Shown here piece after piece: positions 1 through 6,951 of a stretch of 8,569 nucleotides of DNA. Position numbers and translations under genes: made by a program. The notes under the pieces are model-generated. The model did not search any database and was not told the DNA's origin. It saw nothing but the letters and a program-made list of their open reading frames with translations. Source of the DNA: DSUN01 sp035527715 (GTDB lineage: Bacteria > Planctomycetota > PUPC01 > DSUN01); NCBI GenBank assembly GCA_035527715.1, contig DATKZY010000174.1:1-8569 (forward strand), read 5' to 3'. The stretch's first letter is position 1, and every line of letters begins with the position of its first letter.

Positions 1-14
1 AAAGCGCGACAGTC
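1..14. repeat. Truncated copy of the 110-143 palindrome at the window edge
   Basis: The first 14 bases match the right arm of the perfect palindrome at 110-143 (compare 130-143) with one difference: a G where the other copy has A, at position 12. The left arm would lie before the window. The two right arms are 129 bases apart, which suggests the hairpin is repeated locally as a family. Only half the unit is visible, so the call rests on this match. Confidence 0.55.
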
Positions 15-109
15 GTGCTGGGACGGGCCTCGGAGCGCCACTTTGAGCAGGCCGGAGCTTGCCCCTGTGCGCTCGTCGCTCGGAGGCGCGGGCGAGATGG
101 CGTTGCGGT

Positions 110-143
110 GATTGTCGCGCTTTCGCGCGAAAGCGCGACAATC
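110..143. repeat. 34-bp perfect palindrome (REP-like hairpin)
   Basis: Bases 110-126 are the exact reverse complement of 127-143. The arms read GATTGTCGCGCTTTCGC and GCGAAAGCGCGACAATC. As RNA or extruded DNA this gives a very stable hairpin with at least 15 paired bases. No T-run follows on either strand, so it is not a classical intrinsic terminator. A half copy opens the window at base 1, which suggests a dispersed or clustered repeat rather than a unique operator. A dimeric-protein binding site remains possible. Confidence 0.8.
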
Positions 144-301
144 GGGGTGCGACTGACCTCCGCGGCCCCGCGGAGGAGAGCAGGCAGGCTCCCCGATGCC
201 TTGCCACGATTCCTGGTCAATGAGGATTCGACGACGAGCACAAGCGCGCGGCTTGAGAGAATGCCCCGGAATTGGAGCCAGACTCGCGCCGACGGGGCTG
301 C
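144..301. other. Non-coding stretch before the propeller gene
   Basis: Apart from the hairpin at 157-176, nothing persuasive is seen here. Open frames crossing it have arginine- and alanine-rich composition, lack a good ribosome binding site and show no recognisable motif. It is best read as the intergenic region ahead of the promoter at 302-330. Confidence 0.6.
157..176. repeat. GC-rich hairpin upstream of the propeller gene
   Basis: CCTCCGCGG (157-165) is the exact reverse complement of CCGCGGAGG (168-176), with CC between. It folds as a 7-8 bp stem with a short loop. No U-tract follows. It lies 14 bases after the larger palindrome. It could terminate a gene before the window in a Rho-assisted way or simply be part of the repeat cluster; the sequence does not decide. 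Confidence 0.5.
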
Positions 302-330
302 TTGACTCCCAACCCCAGGCACAATAAGAT
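302..330 (+). promoter_or_regulatory. Sigma70-like promoter for the propeller-moxR operon
   Basis: TTGACT at 302-307 matches the -35 consensus in five of six bases. TAAGAT at 325-330 matches the -10 box in four of six. They are separated by 17 bases, the ideal spacing. Transcription would start near 336-338, giving a leader of about 12 bases that carries the GGAGG at 339-343. This placement favours translation from ATG 349 over the upstream in-frame GTG at 337, which would sit at the very RNA end. Confidence 0.6.
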
Positions 331-348
331 GGGGGTGTGGAGGCGGGA

Positions 349-3300
349 ATGGCCTTCCTTGTGAGCGATTCGATGCGGGTTCCCCAGGCGCTTCTGACAG
401 GGTTGCTGGCCGCGAGCGTGGGCTATGCGGCGGAAGGCCCACGGCTCGACGCGGCCGCGGCGCCGCGCCCATCGGCTGCGGCCAGGCTGGGCGACGTGCT
501 CGAGCGCGTGCTGGCCACGCTGCCAGCGCTGGGGCCGCAGGCGGAGCCGGCCGGCGATGTGACGGTGGACCACGCGCCCCGCGCGCGGCCCGAGGCCGTG
601 CTGGCCGAGGCCCAGCGCGCGGAACAGGAGCGCAACTGGCGCCGCGCCGCCGAGCTGTACCAACGCCTGCTGGGCGAGGCGCCCGGCGAGCTGTGCCATC
701 CGTCCCCACGGCTCTACGTGCCGATGAGGGTGCTCGTGGAGGAGCGTCTCGCGTCGTTCCCCCCGGAGGGCCTTCGGGCCTACCGCGCGCAGGTGGAGCG
801 GGCGGCTGAGGCGCTCTATAAGGCGGCCGTGGACAGCGGCGACCTGGCGCGTGTCGAGGACGTGGCTCGGCGCTTCCTGCTCAGCACGCACGGCGACGAC
901 GCGCTGAACCGCCTGGCGACGGCGTGGCTGGCCCGCGGCGAGGCGGGCCGAGCACTGCGGGCGTGGCGACGCCTCCTGGCGCTGTGCCCCGATACCGACG
1001 TGCCGCCTGCCCCGCTCGCCGCGAAGCTGGCCGTATGCCTGGCGGAGCTGGGACGATTCGAGGCGGCCCGCGCCCTGCTCGCCCAAGCCGCCAAGGAGCT
1101 GGGCGCGGGGGCAGAGGTGACTGTCGGCGGCGAGAGCATCGCACTTGCGGACCTGCGATTGCCCCCAGAGGGGAGAGGGCGCGCCGGGGGGATTCCCTCC
1201 TCAGCCGAGAATGCCGTGCGTCCCGGCCCAATCCTGTGGGCCGACGTCATCCAGTCGCGCAAGGCGGCGGAGGCCATGTCGGCCTTTCGCCCGCGCCGGG
1301 TGGTGCTGGACGTTGACGGCGAGACGGGCGAGCCGTCGGTGCGGGTGCTGCCGACGGTGGCGGACGGCGCGGCGGTCTACCCCACTCGCGCCGGCGTGGC
1401 GGCGCGCGACGCGACATCGGGCAAGCTCCGCTGGGAGTGGCCCTGGCGGCAAGAGGACAGCGGGTGGCGGGGGAGCGGCCCGTTCGCAATGCCGAGCTTC
1501 TTCCTGGGCCATTGGGCCTGTTCGACGGACGCGCGGAGCGTCTACTGCTCCGTCCCCTTCCAGCTGACTGCGCGCATCGCCGAGGCAGGGATGGGCGGGC
1601 ACCTGGTGGCCCTGGACCTCCGGACCGGCGCCCAGCGCTGGCAGCGCTCCGCCGTGGACCTCCTGCCCGAGGACCGGGGGGGCGGCGGGTGGTTCGTGTC
1701 GGCCCCGCTGGCATGCGGCGAGCGGCTTGTCGTGGGCCTGCGCGGCGGGGGGGCCGGCGACGACTACTACCTGTGCTGCCTGCGGGCGAGCGATGGGGCG
1801 CTCGTGTGGCGCAGGTTCGTGGCGGCGCGGCCATCGGACCCGTTGTACCGCCTGGGGCGCTATCAGCCGTGGTTCGAGGGGATGCCGGCCGAGGGACGCG
1901 GCCTCGTGGTCGCCTGCCCCGGCGGCGGGGTCGCGGCAGGCATCGAGCTGGCCACGGGAGCCATCCGCTGGCTGATGCGCTACGACCAGGTGGGCAGCCG
2001 CCGCGTCGGGTGGCGCTGGCATCGCCACGACGGCTGGCGGACCTGGACGCCGCTGGTGAGCGACGGCGTGGCCTACGTGACGCCGCCGGACGCCGACTTC
2101 CTGTACGCTGTTGCAGTGGACACGGGCGAGGTCCTCTGGCGCCGCGAGCGGGGCGACCACCGCTACCTGGCGGGGATTCACGAGGAGGGGGTGTGCATCG
2201 TAGGGGCCGACGCCACGTGCCTCGGCCCGCGCGGCGAGGTGAAGTGGCGAGCCGCATTGCCCTCGCCGGCCGTTGGGCGGCCCGCGTTGGGCGGGCGCGT
2301 CCTGCACGTGCCCATCGCCGGCGGCATCCAGTTCCTCGACGCCGCCACGGGGAGCGAGCTGGCGTGGACCTCGTGGGAGGACTGGACGACGGCTCGCGGG
2401 AGCACGTGGAGCGCCCACATTGCGTCGGGCGACCTCCTGGTCGCAGGGGGCAGGCTCCTCGTGGCCACGCCCTTCACGCTCAACGTCTTTGGCCCGTTCG
2501 AGCGACGCGAGTCCATCGAGCGGCAGCTTGCCGCGCAGCCGGACGACGCGCTGACCCAGTATGCGAAGGGCCAGGAGTGCCACTGGGAGGGCGATGCGGC
2601 GGGCGCCATCGAGGCGCTGGAGAGGGCGCTGGAGCTGGCCGCTCGGAGGCCGGGGGCCATGTCGGAGCCCATGGCCGCCGACGCGCGGCGCCGCCTGGCG
2701 GCCTGCCACGCCGACCTCTCGCATCGGCACGAGCGGTCGGGCCGGCTCGACCTGGCGCTGGCCGCCTGCGAGGCGGCACTGCGGCACGCGCCCAGGGGCG
2801 ACGAGCGGCGCGCGCTCCTCCTGCGCTCGGCATCCCTCGCCCGCGAGCTGCGCCGCTGGCCCGCCGCGGTCGCGGCCCTCCAGGAAATCCTGGCCCTTGC
2901 GGGTCCGGGCGAGGGCGACTGGGCGACGGCCCGAGGCCAGTTGGACGCCCTGTTGCGCGAGGCGGGCCGGGCGCCCTACGAGCCGTTCGAGCGTGCTGCC
3001 GCGGCGGCGCTGGAGCGCGGCGGCGAGGGCGACCTGCGGGCGGTGGTGCGAGGCTACCCGAACAGTCTGGCGGCGCCCGCGGCCATCGAGCGCCTCGCCG
3101 ACGGCGCCGAGCGTGGGGGCCGGCCCGCGGAAGCGCGGCTGTGGCTCCATCAGCTCGTGCGCGACTACCCCGGGGCGCCCAGAGCCGCCGACGCGCTTCG
3201 CCGCCTCGCCCTCTGGTATGCCCGCGAAGGGGCGGTCGCCATGGCGCGCGGAGCGGCGGAGCGCCTGGGTCGCCAATATGGCGGGGCCGTGGCGGGAATC

Positions 3301-4872
3301 ACAGACGCCGTCCTGGACCGGCACCCGAAATGGGACTTCAGGCCGCCCTTCCGGGTGGGGTGGGACATTCGCCCCGACTACGGGGCCACGCAGCCATGGG
3401 CACCACCAGGCGGCGCCGACCCGTCGGGGGCCTTCCTGGTCCTCGCGGGCCGCTCGTTCGAGTGCCGCGCGGTCGAGGACGGAGCGGTTCGGTGGGCCAA
3501 CCGGCCGGGCTGGATCGGCATCCGCATCGAGGATGCGGAGCGTCGAGGCGGCGGCGTGCGCGTGGTGAGCACGGTGAGCGACGTCGAGGACGCGCCGGCG
3601 GTGCGGGCCGGCCTGCGCGGCGGCGACGTGCTGGTGAGCTTCGACGGGAAGCCGCTTCGCGACGCCCAGGACCTCATCACCGTGTGCACCGAGCGCGGGG
3701 CCGGCACCACCGTGCAGTTGAAATTCCTGCGGGGCGAGGAGGCCCACGCCGTGCAGATGACGCTCGGGGCGCGGCCCAGCCTCCCGGCCGATGCCGACCA
3801 GCCGCCCGTGGCGTTCGTCGGCGTCGTGGGAGGGCACGCAATCGTCCGGAAGACGACGCGGCTGGACGCCGTGAGCCTGGAGCGCGGAGCGGTCGCGTGG
3901 TCGCTGCCGCTCGAGGGCGGAGAGATGCCTGCCGAGGAGGGCACGGCCCGCTCGGCGGCGGCTGCACCCGGCATCCTGGCACTGGCGGACTCCCGCGGCC
4001 GCCTCCTGGCCGTGGACCCGGCCACAGGCGCGGTCCTGTGGAAGGCGCAGGTTGAGGAGCCGACGGTCCACGACGTAGTGCTGTGGGACCACGGCCTGGT
4101 CGTGACCAGCTCGCGGCCCGCGACGGTGCGAGTCATCAACCCCTTCGATGGGCACGTCGCCTTCGAGGCATCCGAGCGGCACGCCCTGGGCACGCCGGTC
4201 GTCGCGTTGGACTTCGCGGGCCGGCTGTGCTACGCTATGGGCTGCTCGATCGGGTGCTGGGACGCCGCCCGCCGCGAGGTGGCGTGGAGCGTGCGGATCC
4301 TGAACTTCGTCGCCCGGCGGCTTTGGACGACGGGCACGGTCGTGCTGGCCCACGGGGCGGACGAGCAGGGCCTGGAGGTGCTCGAGTGCCGGCAAAGCGC
4401 CAGCGGCGCGCCCGCGTGGTCGCTGGCCCTGGCGCGGGGCGAGCGGCTGCTGCTGGCCGAGCCGGAGGCCGATGCCTTCTACATCGCATCGCGGCAGAGC
4501 GCGCGAGTGGCCGTGCGGCGCCTCGACGCCTCGACGGGACAAGTCGCCTGGACCCGCACCCTCGAGCGCCACGAAGAGCTGGGGGCGTGGGAGGCCAGCG
4601 GCGCCACGCTCGCCCTGGGCCTGAGCGTCTCGGACGACCAGGGGCCGCGGCGGGCCGAACTGCTCGCCCTCGACAAGGCGACCGGCGGCCCCGTGCAGCG
4701 CCTGGCGCTTTGCCCGGGCTCGCTGGTGAGCCTGTCGCGCCTCGCCTCGTCGCTGTGCGCCGTGGTGGAGAGCGAGACCGACGAGGCGCGCCGGCCGGCC
4801 TGGTTCGGCGACGAGCCGATGATGTTCCAGCAGCCGCGATTCCGGGTGCTGAGGATCACGGACAGCCCATAG
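349..4872 (+). CDS. Secreted PQQ-like beta-propeller / TPR / PDZ scaffold protein, 1507 aa
   Basis: A large exported repeat protein, probably a scaffold; no catalytic motif is visible. Residues 1-28 look like a signal peptide (charged start, hydrophobic ALLTGLLAASVG, cleavage near GYA-AEG). TPR-like helices lie at about 80-115 and 185-245. Residues 280-715 form a first propeller with about seven PQQ-like blade motifs (pattern A-x-D-x-x-TG-x-x-x-W, e.g. VALDLRTGAQRW). More TPR-type helices fill about 730-965. A second set of about seven blade motifs runs from 1025 to the end. A PDZ domain (about 1055-1140: GIRIED, AGLRGGDVLVSFDGKPL) sits between its first and second motifs. ATG 349 was chosen because GGAGG lies five bases before it and the promoter leaves only a short leader. 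ATG 373 would give a tidier signal peptide but has no clear ribosome site. Such mosaics are familiar in Planctomycetota. True PQQ binding is not implied, since these blades are often structural as in BamB. Confidence 0.88.
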   Translation: MAFLVSDSMRVPQALLTGLLAASVGYAAEGPRLDAAAAPRPSAAARLGDVLERVLATLPALGPQAEPAGDVTVDHAPRARPEAVLAEAQRAEQERNWRRAAELYQRLLGEAPGELCHPSPRLYVPMRVLVEERLASFPPEGLRAYRAQVERAAEALYKAAVDSGDLARVEDVARRFLLSTHGDDALNRLATAWLARGEAGRALRAWRRLLALCPDTDVPPAPLAAKLAVCLAELGRFEAARALLAQAAKELGAGAEVTVGGESIALADLRLPPEGRGRAGGIPSSAENAVRPGPILWADVIQSRKAAEAMSAFRPRRVVLDVDGETGEPSVRVLPTVADGAAVYPTRAGVAARDATSGKLRWEWPWRQEDSGWRGSGPFAMPSFFLGHWACSTDARSVYCSVPFQLTARIAEAGMGGHLVALDLRTGAQRWQRSAVDLLPEDRGGGGWFVSAPLACGERLVVGLRGGGAGDDYYLCCLRASDGALVWRRFVAARPSDPLYRLGRYQPWFEGMPAEGRGLVVACPGGGVAAGIELATGAIRWLMRYDQVGSRRVGWRWHRHDGWRTWTPLVSDGVAYVTPPDADFLYAVAVDTGEVLWRRERGDHRYLAGIHEEGVCIVGADATCLGPRGEVKWRAALPSPAVGRPALGGRVLHVPIAGGIQFLDAATGSELAWTSWEDWTTARGSTWSAHIASGDLLVAGGRLLVATPFTLNVFGPFERRESIERQLAAQPDDALTQYAKGQECHWEGDAAGAIEALERALELAARRPGAMSEPMAADARRRLAACHADLSHRHERSGRLDLALAACEAALRHAPRGDERRALLLRSASLARELRRWPAAVAALQEILALAGPGEGDWATARGQLDALLREAGRAPYEPFERAAAAALERGGEGDLRAVVRGYPNSLAAPAAIERLADGAERGGRPAEARLWLHQLVRDYPGAPRAADALRRLALWYAREGAVAMARGAAERLGRQYGGAVAGITDAVLDRHPKWDFRPPFRVGWDIRPDYGATQPWAPPGGADPSGAFLVLAGRSFECRAVEDGAVRWANRPGWIGIRIEDAERRGGGVRVVSTVSDVEDAPAVRAGLRGGDVLVSFDGKPLRDAQDLITVCTERGAGTTVQLKFLRGEEAHAVQMTLGARPSLPADADQPPVAFVGVVGGHAIVRKTTRLDAVSLERGAVAWSLPLEGGEMPAEEGTARSAAAAPGILALADSRGRLLAVDPATGAVLWKAQVEEPTVHDVVLWDHGLVVTSSRPATVRVINPFDGHVAFEASERHALGTPVVALDFAGRLCYAMGCSIGCWDAARREVAWSVRILNFVARRLWTTGTVVLAHGADEQGLEVLECRQSASGAPAWSLALARGERLLLAEPEADAFYIASRQSARVAVRRLDASTGQVAWTRTLERHEELGAWEASGATLALGLSVSDDQGPRRAELLALDKATGGPVQRLALCPGSLVSLSRLASSLCAVVESETDEARRPAWFGDEPMMFQQPRFRVLRITDSP

Positions 4873-4889
4873 ACAACAGGAGGCACTGA

Positions 4890-5975
<1,086 letters not shown>

Positions 5976-5978
5976 CGG

Positions 5979-5992
5979 GGTCTCCGGAGACC
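5979..5992. promoter_or_regulatory. 14-bp perfect palindrome just after moxR
   Basis: GGTCTCCGGAGACC is its own reverse complement and starts three bases after the moxR stop codon. It could fold as a five-pair stem with a CCGG loop, but no T-run follows, so it is a poor intrinsic terminator. It may help end the moxR transcript or bind a dimeric protein about 60 bases ahead of the histone promoter. Confidence 0.4.
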
Positions 5993-6052
5993 AGATCGCC
6001 CGCAAAACGGCCCGTGGGCGCCCAGAATCGCCCATTTTCTGCGAATTTGTGC

Positions 6053-6081
6053 TTGACAGAAGGGCGATTAGCGGTTATATA
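6053..6081 (+). promoter_or_regulatory. Strong sigma70-like promoter of the histone gene
   Basis: TTGACA at 6053-6058 is a perfect -35 consensus. TATATA at 6076-6081 serves as the -10 box with an ideal 17-base spacer. The flank just upstream (6032-6052) is AT-richer than its surroundings, resembling an UP element. Transcription would begin near 6088, leaving an untranslated leader of about 77 bases. In such a GC-rich window these AT-rich boxes stand out, which supports strong independent expression. Confidence 0.75.
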
Positions 6082-6164
6082 CGATAGGGAAACGGAGGGT
6101 ATGCGGCCCGTTGGGGGCACGCGACCTCAGGTGTGGTTGACCCTTGTTGGGGGTAAGAGCGAGC

Positions 6165-6359
6165 ATGGCAAAGAAAGCAGCGAAGGTAGAGCCGGTCGTG
6201 GTGGGCAGCAAGGTGCGGGCCCTCATTCGGGGCAAAGGCGCCATGATGTCCAGCGAGCTGCTCGATGCGCTCAACGTCTGCGTCGTCTGCTGCGTCGAGA
6301 AGGCCATCGAGCGCGCCAAGGCGAACAAGCGCGCCACCGTGAAGCCGCAGGACCTGTAA
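6165..6359 (+). CDS. Small bacterial histone-fold protein, 64 aa (HLp/HBb-like)
   Basis: Predicted DNA-binding histone acting on the chromosome. A lysine-rich tail (MAKKAAK) precedes helix 1 (about 14-23, SKVRALIRGK), a loop with MMSS (27-30), a long helix 2 (about 30-55, ending EKAIERAKANK) and loop 2 plus RATVKPQDL (56-64). The R-x-T-V-x-P-x-D-L ending holds the arginine (56), threonine (58) and aspartate (63) that form the conserved R-T and R-D contacts of histone folds. The chain stops at L64, so helix 3 is reduced to about one turn. This resembles the Leptospira HLp (face-to-face) type more than archaeal histones of about 69 residues; that comparison is from memory. Net charge is about +7. 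Cysteines 39, 42 and 43 lie in helix 2. ATG 6165 was chosen because the lysine tail starts there and AAGAG lies five bases upstream; a TTG at 6144 would add seven unlikely residues. It has its own promoter and terminator. Confidence 0.78.
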   Translation: MAKKAAKVEPVVVGSKVRALIRGKGAMMSSELLDALNVCVVCCVEKAIERAKANKRATVKPQDL

Positions 6360-6380
6360 GCCAATCGCTTTTGAGTGACA

Positions 6381-6428
6381 TAGAGGGACCTCCTCGTGGC
6401 ACACGCTGCGAGGGGGTCCTTCTATTTT
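6381..6428 (+). terminator. Intrinsic terminator of the histone gene
   Basis: Bases 6381-6396 pair with 6409-6424 in an uninterrupted 16-bp stem that includes three G-U wobbles as RNA. The loop is 12 bases and TTTT follows at 6425-6428. It starts 21 bases after the histone stop codon. Together with the promoter at 6053-6081 this defines a single-gene transcript of roughly 340 bases. Confidence 0.88.
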
Positions 6429-6508
6429 GCCCCTGTTGGGGAAGGGCCCGGCTTCGGAGTGCGGCCCTCAGGCCGTGTCCTGACCTGGCGAGGCGACGGC
6501 GAAGATAT
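6429..6508. other. Gene-free spacer after the histone terminator
   Basis: This opens a gene-free stretch running to 6951. Bases 6429-6508 are GC-rich and show only small GGCC-centred inverted repeats. The following 6509-6884 are taken up by the repeat element and the palindrome listed separately. Open frames across this stretch are by-products of the inverted repeats. Confidence 0.55.
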
Positions 6509-6593
6509 GGGCCATGGCCGAATGGCGTGAAATCAGGCGGTCCGTTACGCGGGAGGCGCAGCGGGCGTGGGTGGCCCAGCCCCGAGGGGGCAA

Positions 6594-6625
6594 TAGGAGT
6601 TAGCCGGCGGCTTCAGCCGCCGGAA
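6594..6625. repeat. Left 32-bp arm of the nested element
   Basis: Perfect reverse complement of 6739-6770. It contains its own hairpin: CCGGCGGC (6604-6611), loop TTCA, GCCGCCGG (6616-6623). The arm could therefore fold locally or pair with the distant partner, giving two alternative structures. Confidence 0.85.
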
Positions 6626-6738
6626 CGGGAGGACCCACACCCCTCCTAGCCCCGAAGGGGCGACAGAACATGCACTTCGGGCGATGCCGAGGCCCTTCTG
6701 TCGCCCCTTCGGGGCTCCGGGACAGGGTGGGGCGCCGC

Positions 6739-6770
6739 TTCCGGCGGCTGAAGCCGCCGGCTAACTCCTA
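6739..6770. repeat. Right 32-bp arm of the nested element
   Basis: Perfect reverse complement of 6594-6625, with its own hairpin CCGGCGGC (6741-6748), loop TGAA, GCCGCCGG (6753-6760). It is followed by a third small hairpin GTCCC-TTC-GGGAC at 6773-6785, which mirrors the GCCCC-GAG-GGGGC hairpin at 6579-6591 on the other side. Confidence 0.85.
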
Positions 6771-6856
6771 CCGTCCCTTCGGGACGAAGAAGCGCCTTGA
6801 CCTCACGCCATTCGGCTATAGCCCGCACTGCCAGCTCGGGCCTTTCGGTGAGCGAT

Positions 6857-6884
6857 GATTGCACACTTGTACAAGTGTGGAATC
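6857..6884. promoter_or_regulatory. 28-bp operator-like palindrome
   Basis: The core CACACTTGTACAAGTGTG (6862-6879) is a perfect 18-bp palindrome. The flanks GATT (6857-6860) and AATC (6881-6884) continue the symmetry past a single G/G mismatch, so 13 of 14 base pairs match. Its AT-rich arms differ from the GC-rich repeats nearby and look like a site for a dimeric regulator. No gene starts close by on either strand, so no target can be assigned. It lies about 70 bases beyond the hydrolase stop codon, where it could also act as a 3' end hairpin without a U-tract. Confidence 0.55.
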
Positions 6885-6904
6885 TTGCTCGATCGGACTA
6901 GGAA

Positions 6905-6925
6905 GCCGCACGAGCGTCGTGCCGC
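6905..6925 (-). terminator. Possible weak terminator hairpin after the hydrolase
   Basis: GCACGA (6908-6913) pairs with TCGTGC (6917-6922) around a GCG loop. Two more pairs lie below a C/C mismatch. It lies 27 bases past the hydrolase stop on the minus strand. No run of U follows, so it would need Rho or may be incidental. Confidence 0.3.
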
Positions 6926-6951
6926 AGTGTCTGAGGCGGATCACGCCGAGA

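Larger units (their letters stand above)
6509..6824. mobile_element. Nested inverted-repeat element (BIME/MITE-like), about 316 bp
   Basis: Three levels of inverted repeat are nested. The outer arms 6509-6535 and 6798-6824 match at 23 of 27 bases. The middle arms 6594-6625 and 6739-6770 match perfectly over 32 bases. The inner arms 6648-6668 and 6696-6716 match perfectly over 21 bases. Six small hairpins appear in mirror order: 6579-6591, 6604-6623, 6649-6661, then 6703-6715, 6741-6760 and 6773-6785. The middle pair have CCGGCGGC/GCCGCCGG stems and the inner pair GCCCC/GGGGC stems. This is the layout of two REP-type units facing each other, or of a non-autonomous transposable element. No transposase lies in the window and no clear target-site duplication flanks the outer arms. 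The left half is about 31 bases longer between outer and middle arms, so the two halves have diverged. Confidence 0.72.

Noticed and set aside
15..305. Plus-strand open frame of 96 codons at the window start
   Set aside because: It crosses the 34-bp palindrome, has arginine/alanine-rich composition typical of GC-rich non-coding frames, lacks a ribosome site and ends inside the promoter of the propeller gene.
1437..4055. Plus-strand open frame of 872 codons in another frame of the propeller gene
   Set aside because: The composition is dominated by R, G, A and P with no recognisable motif, and it lies entirely within a well-supported gene.
1201..4572. Minus-strand open frame of 1123 codons opposite the propeller gene
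   Set aside because: It is the mirror frame of a GC-rich gene; its product is rich in A, R, P, G and H with no domain, while the plus-strand frame has a signal peptide, blade motifs and a PDZ.
6014..6649. Overlapping plus-strand frame of 211 codons, including a possible upstream start at ATG 6101 with GGAGG just before it
   Set aside because: The GGAGG is only two bases from the ATG, the frame runs through the histone gene, its terminator and the repeat element, and the product has no coherent domain.
6594..6770. Possible CRISPR array
   Set aside because: The repeated units are inverted and nested, not direct repeats with regular unique spacers, and no cas gene is present.
6646..6864. Small open frames on both strands in the nested repeat (also 6670-6858)
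   Set aside because: Both consist mostly of inverted-repeat sequence and yield the same repeat-derived peptide fragments; no ribosome site or family match is visible.
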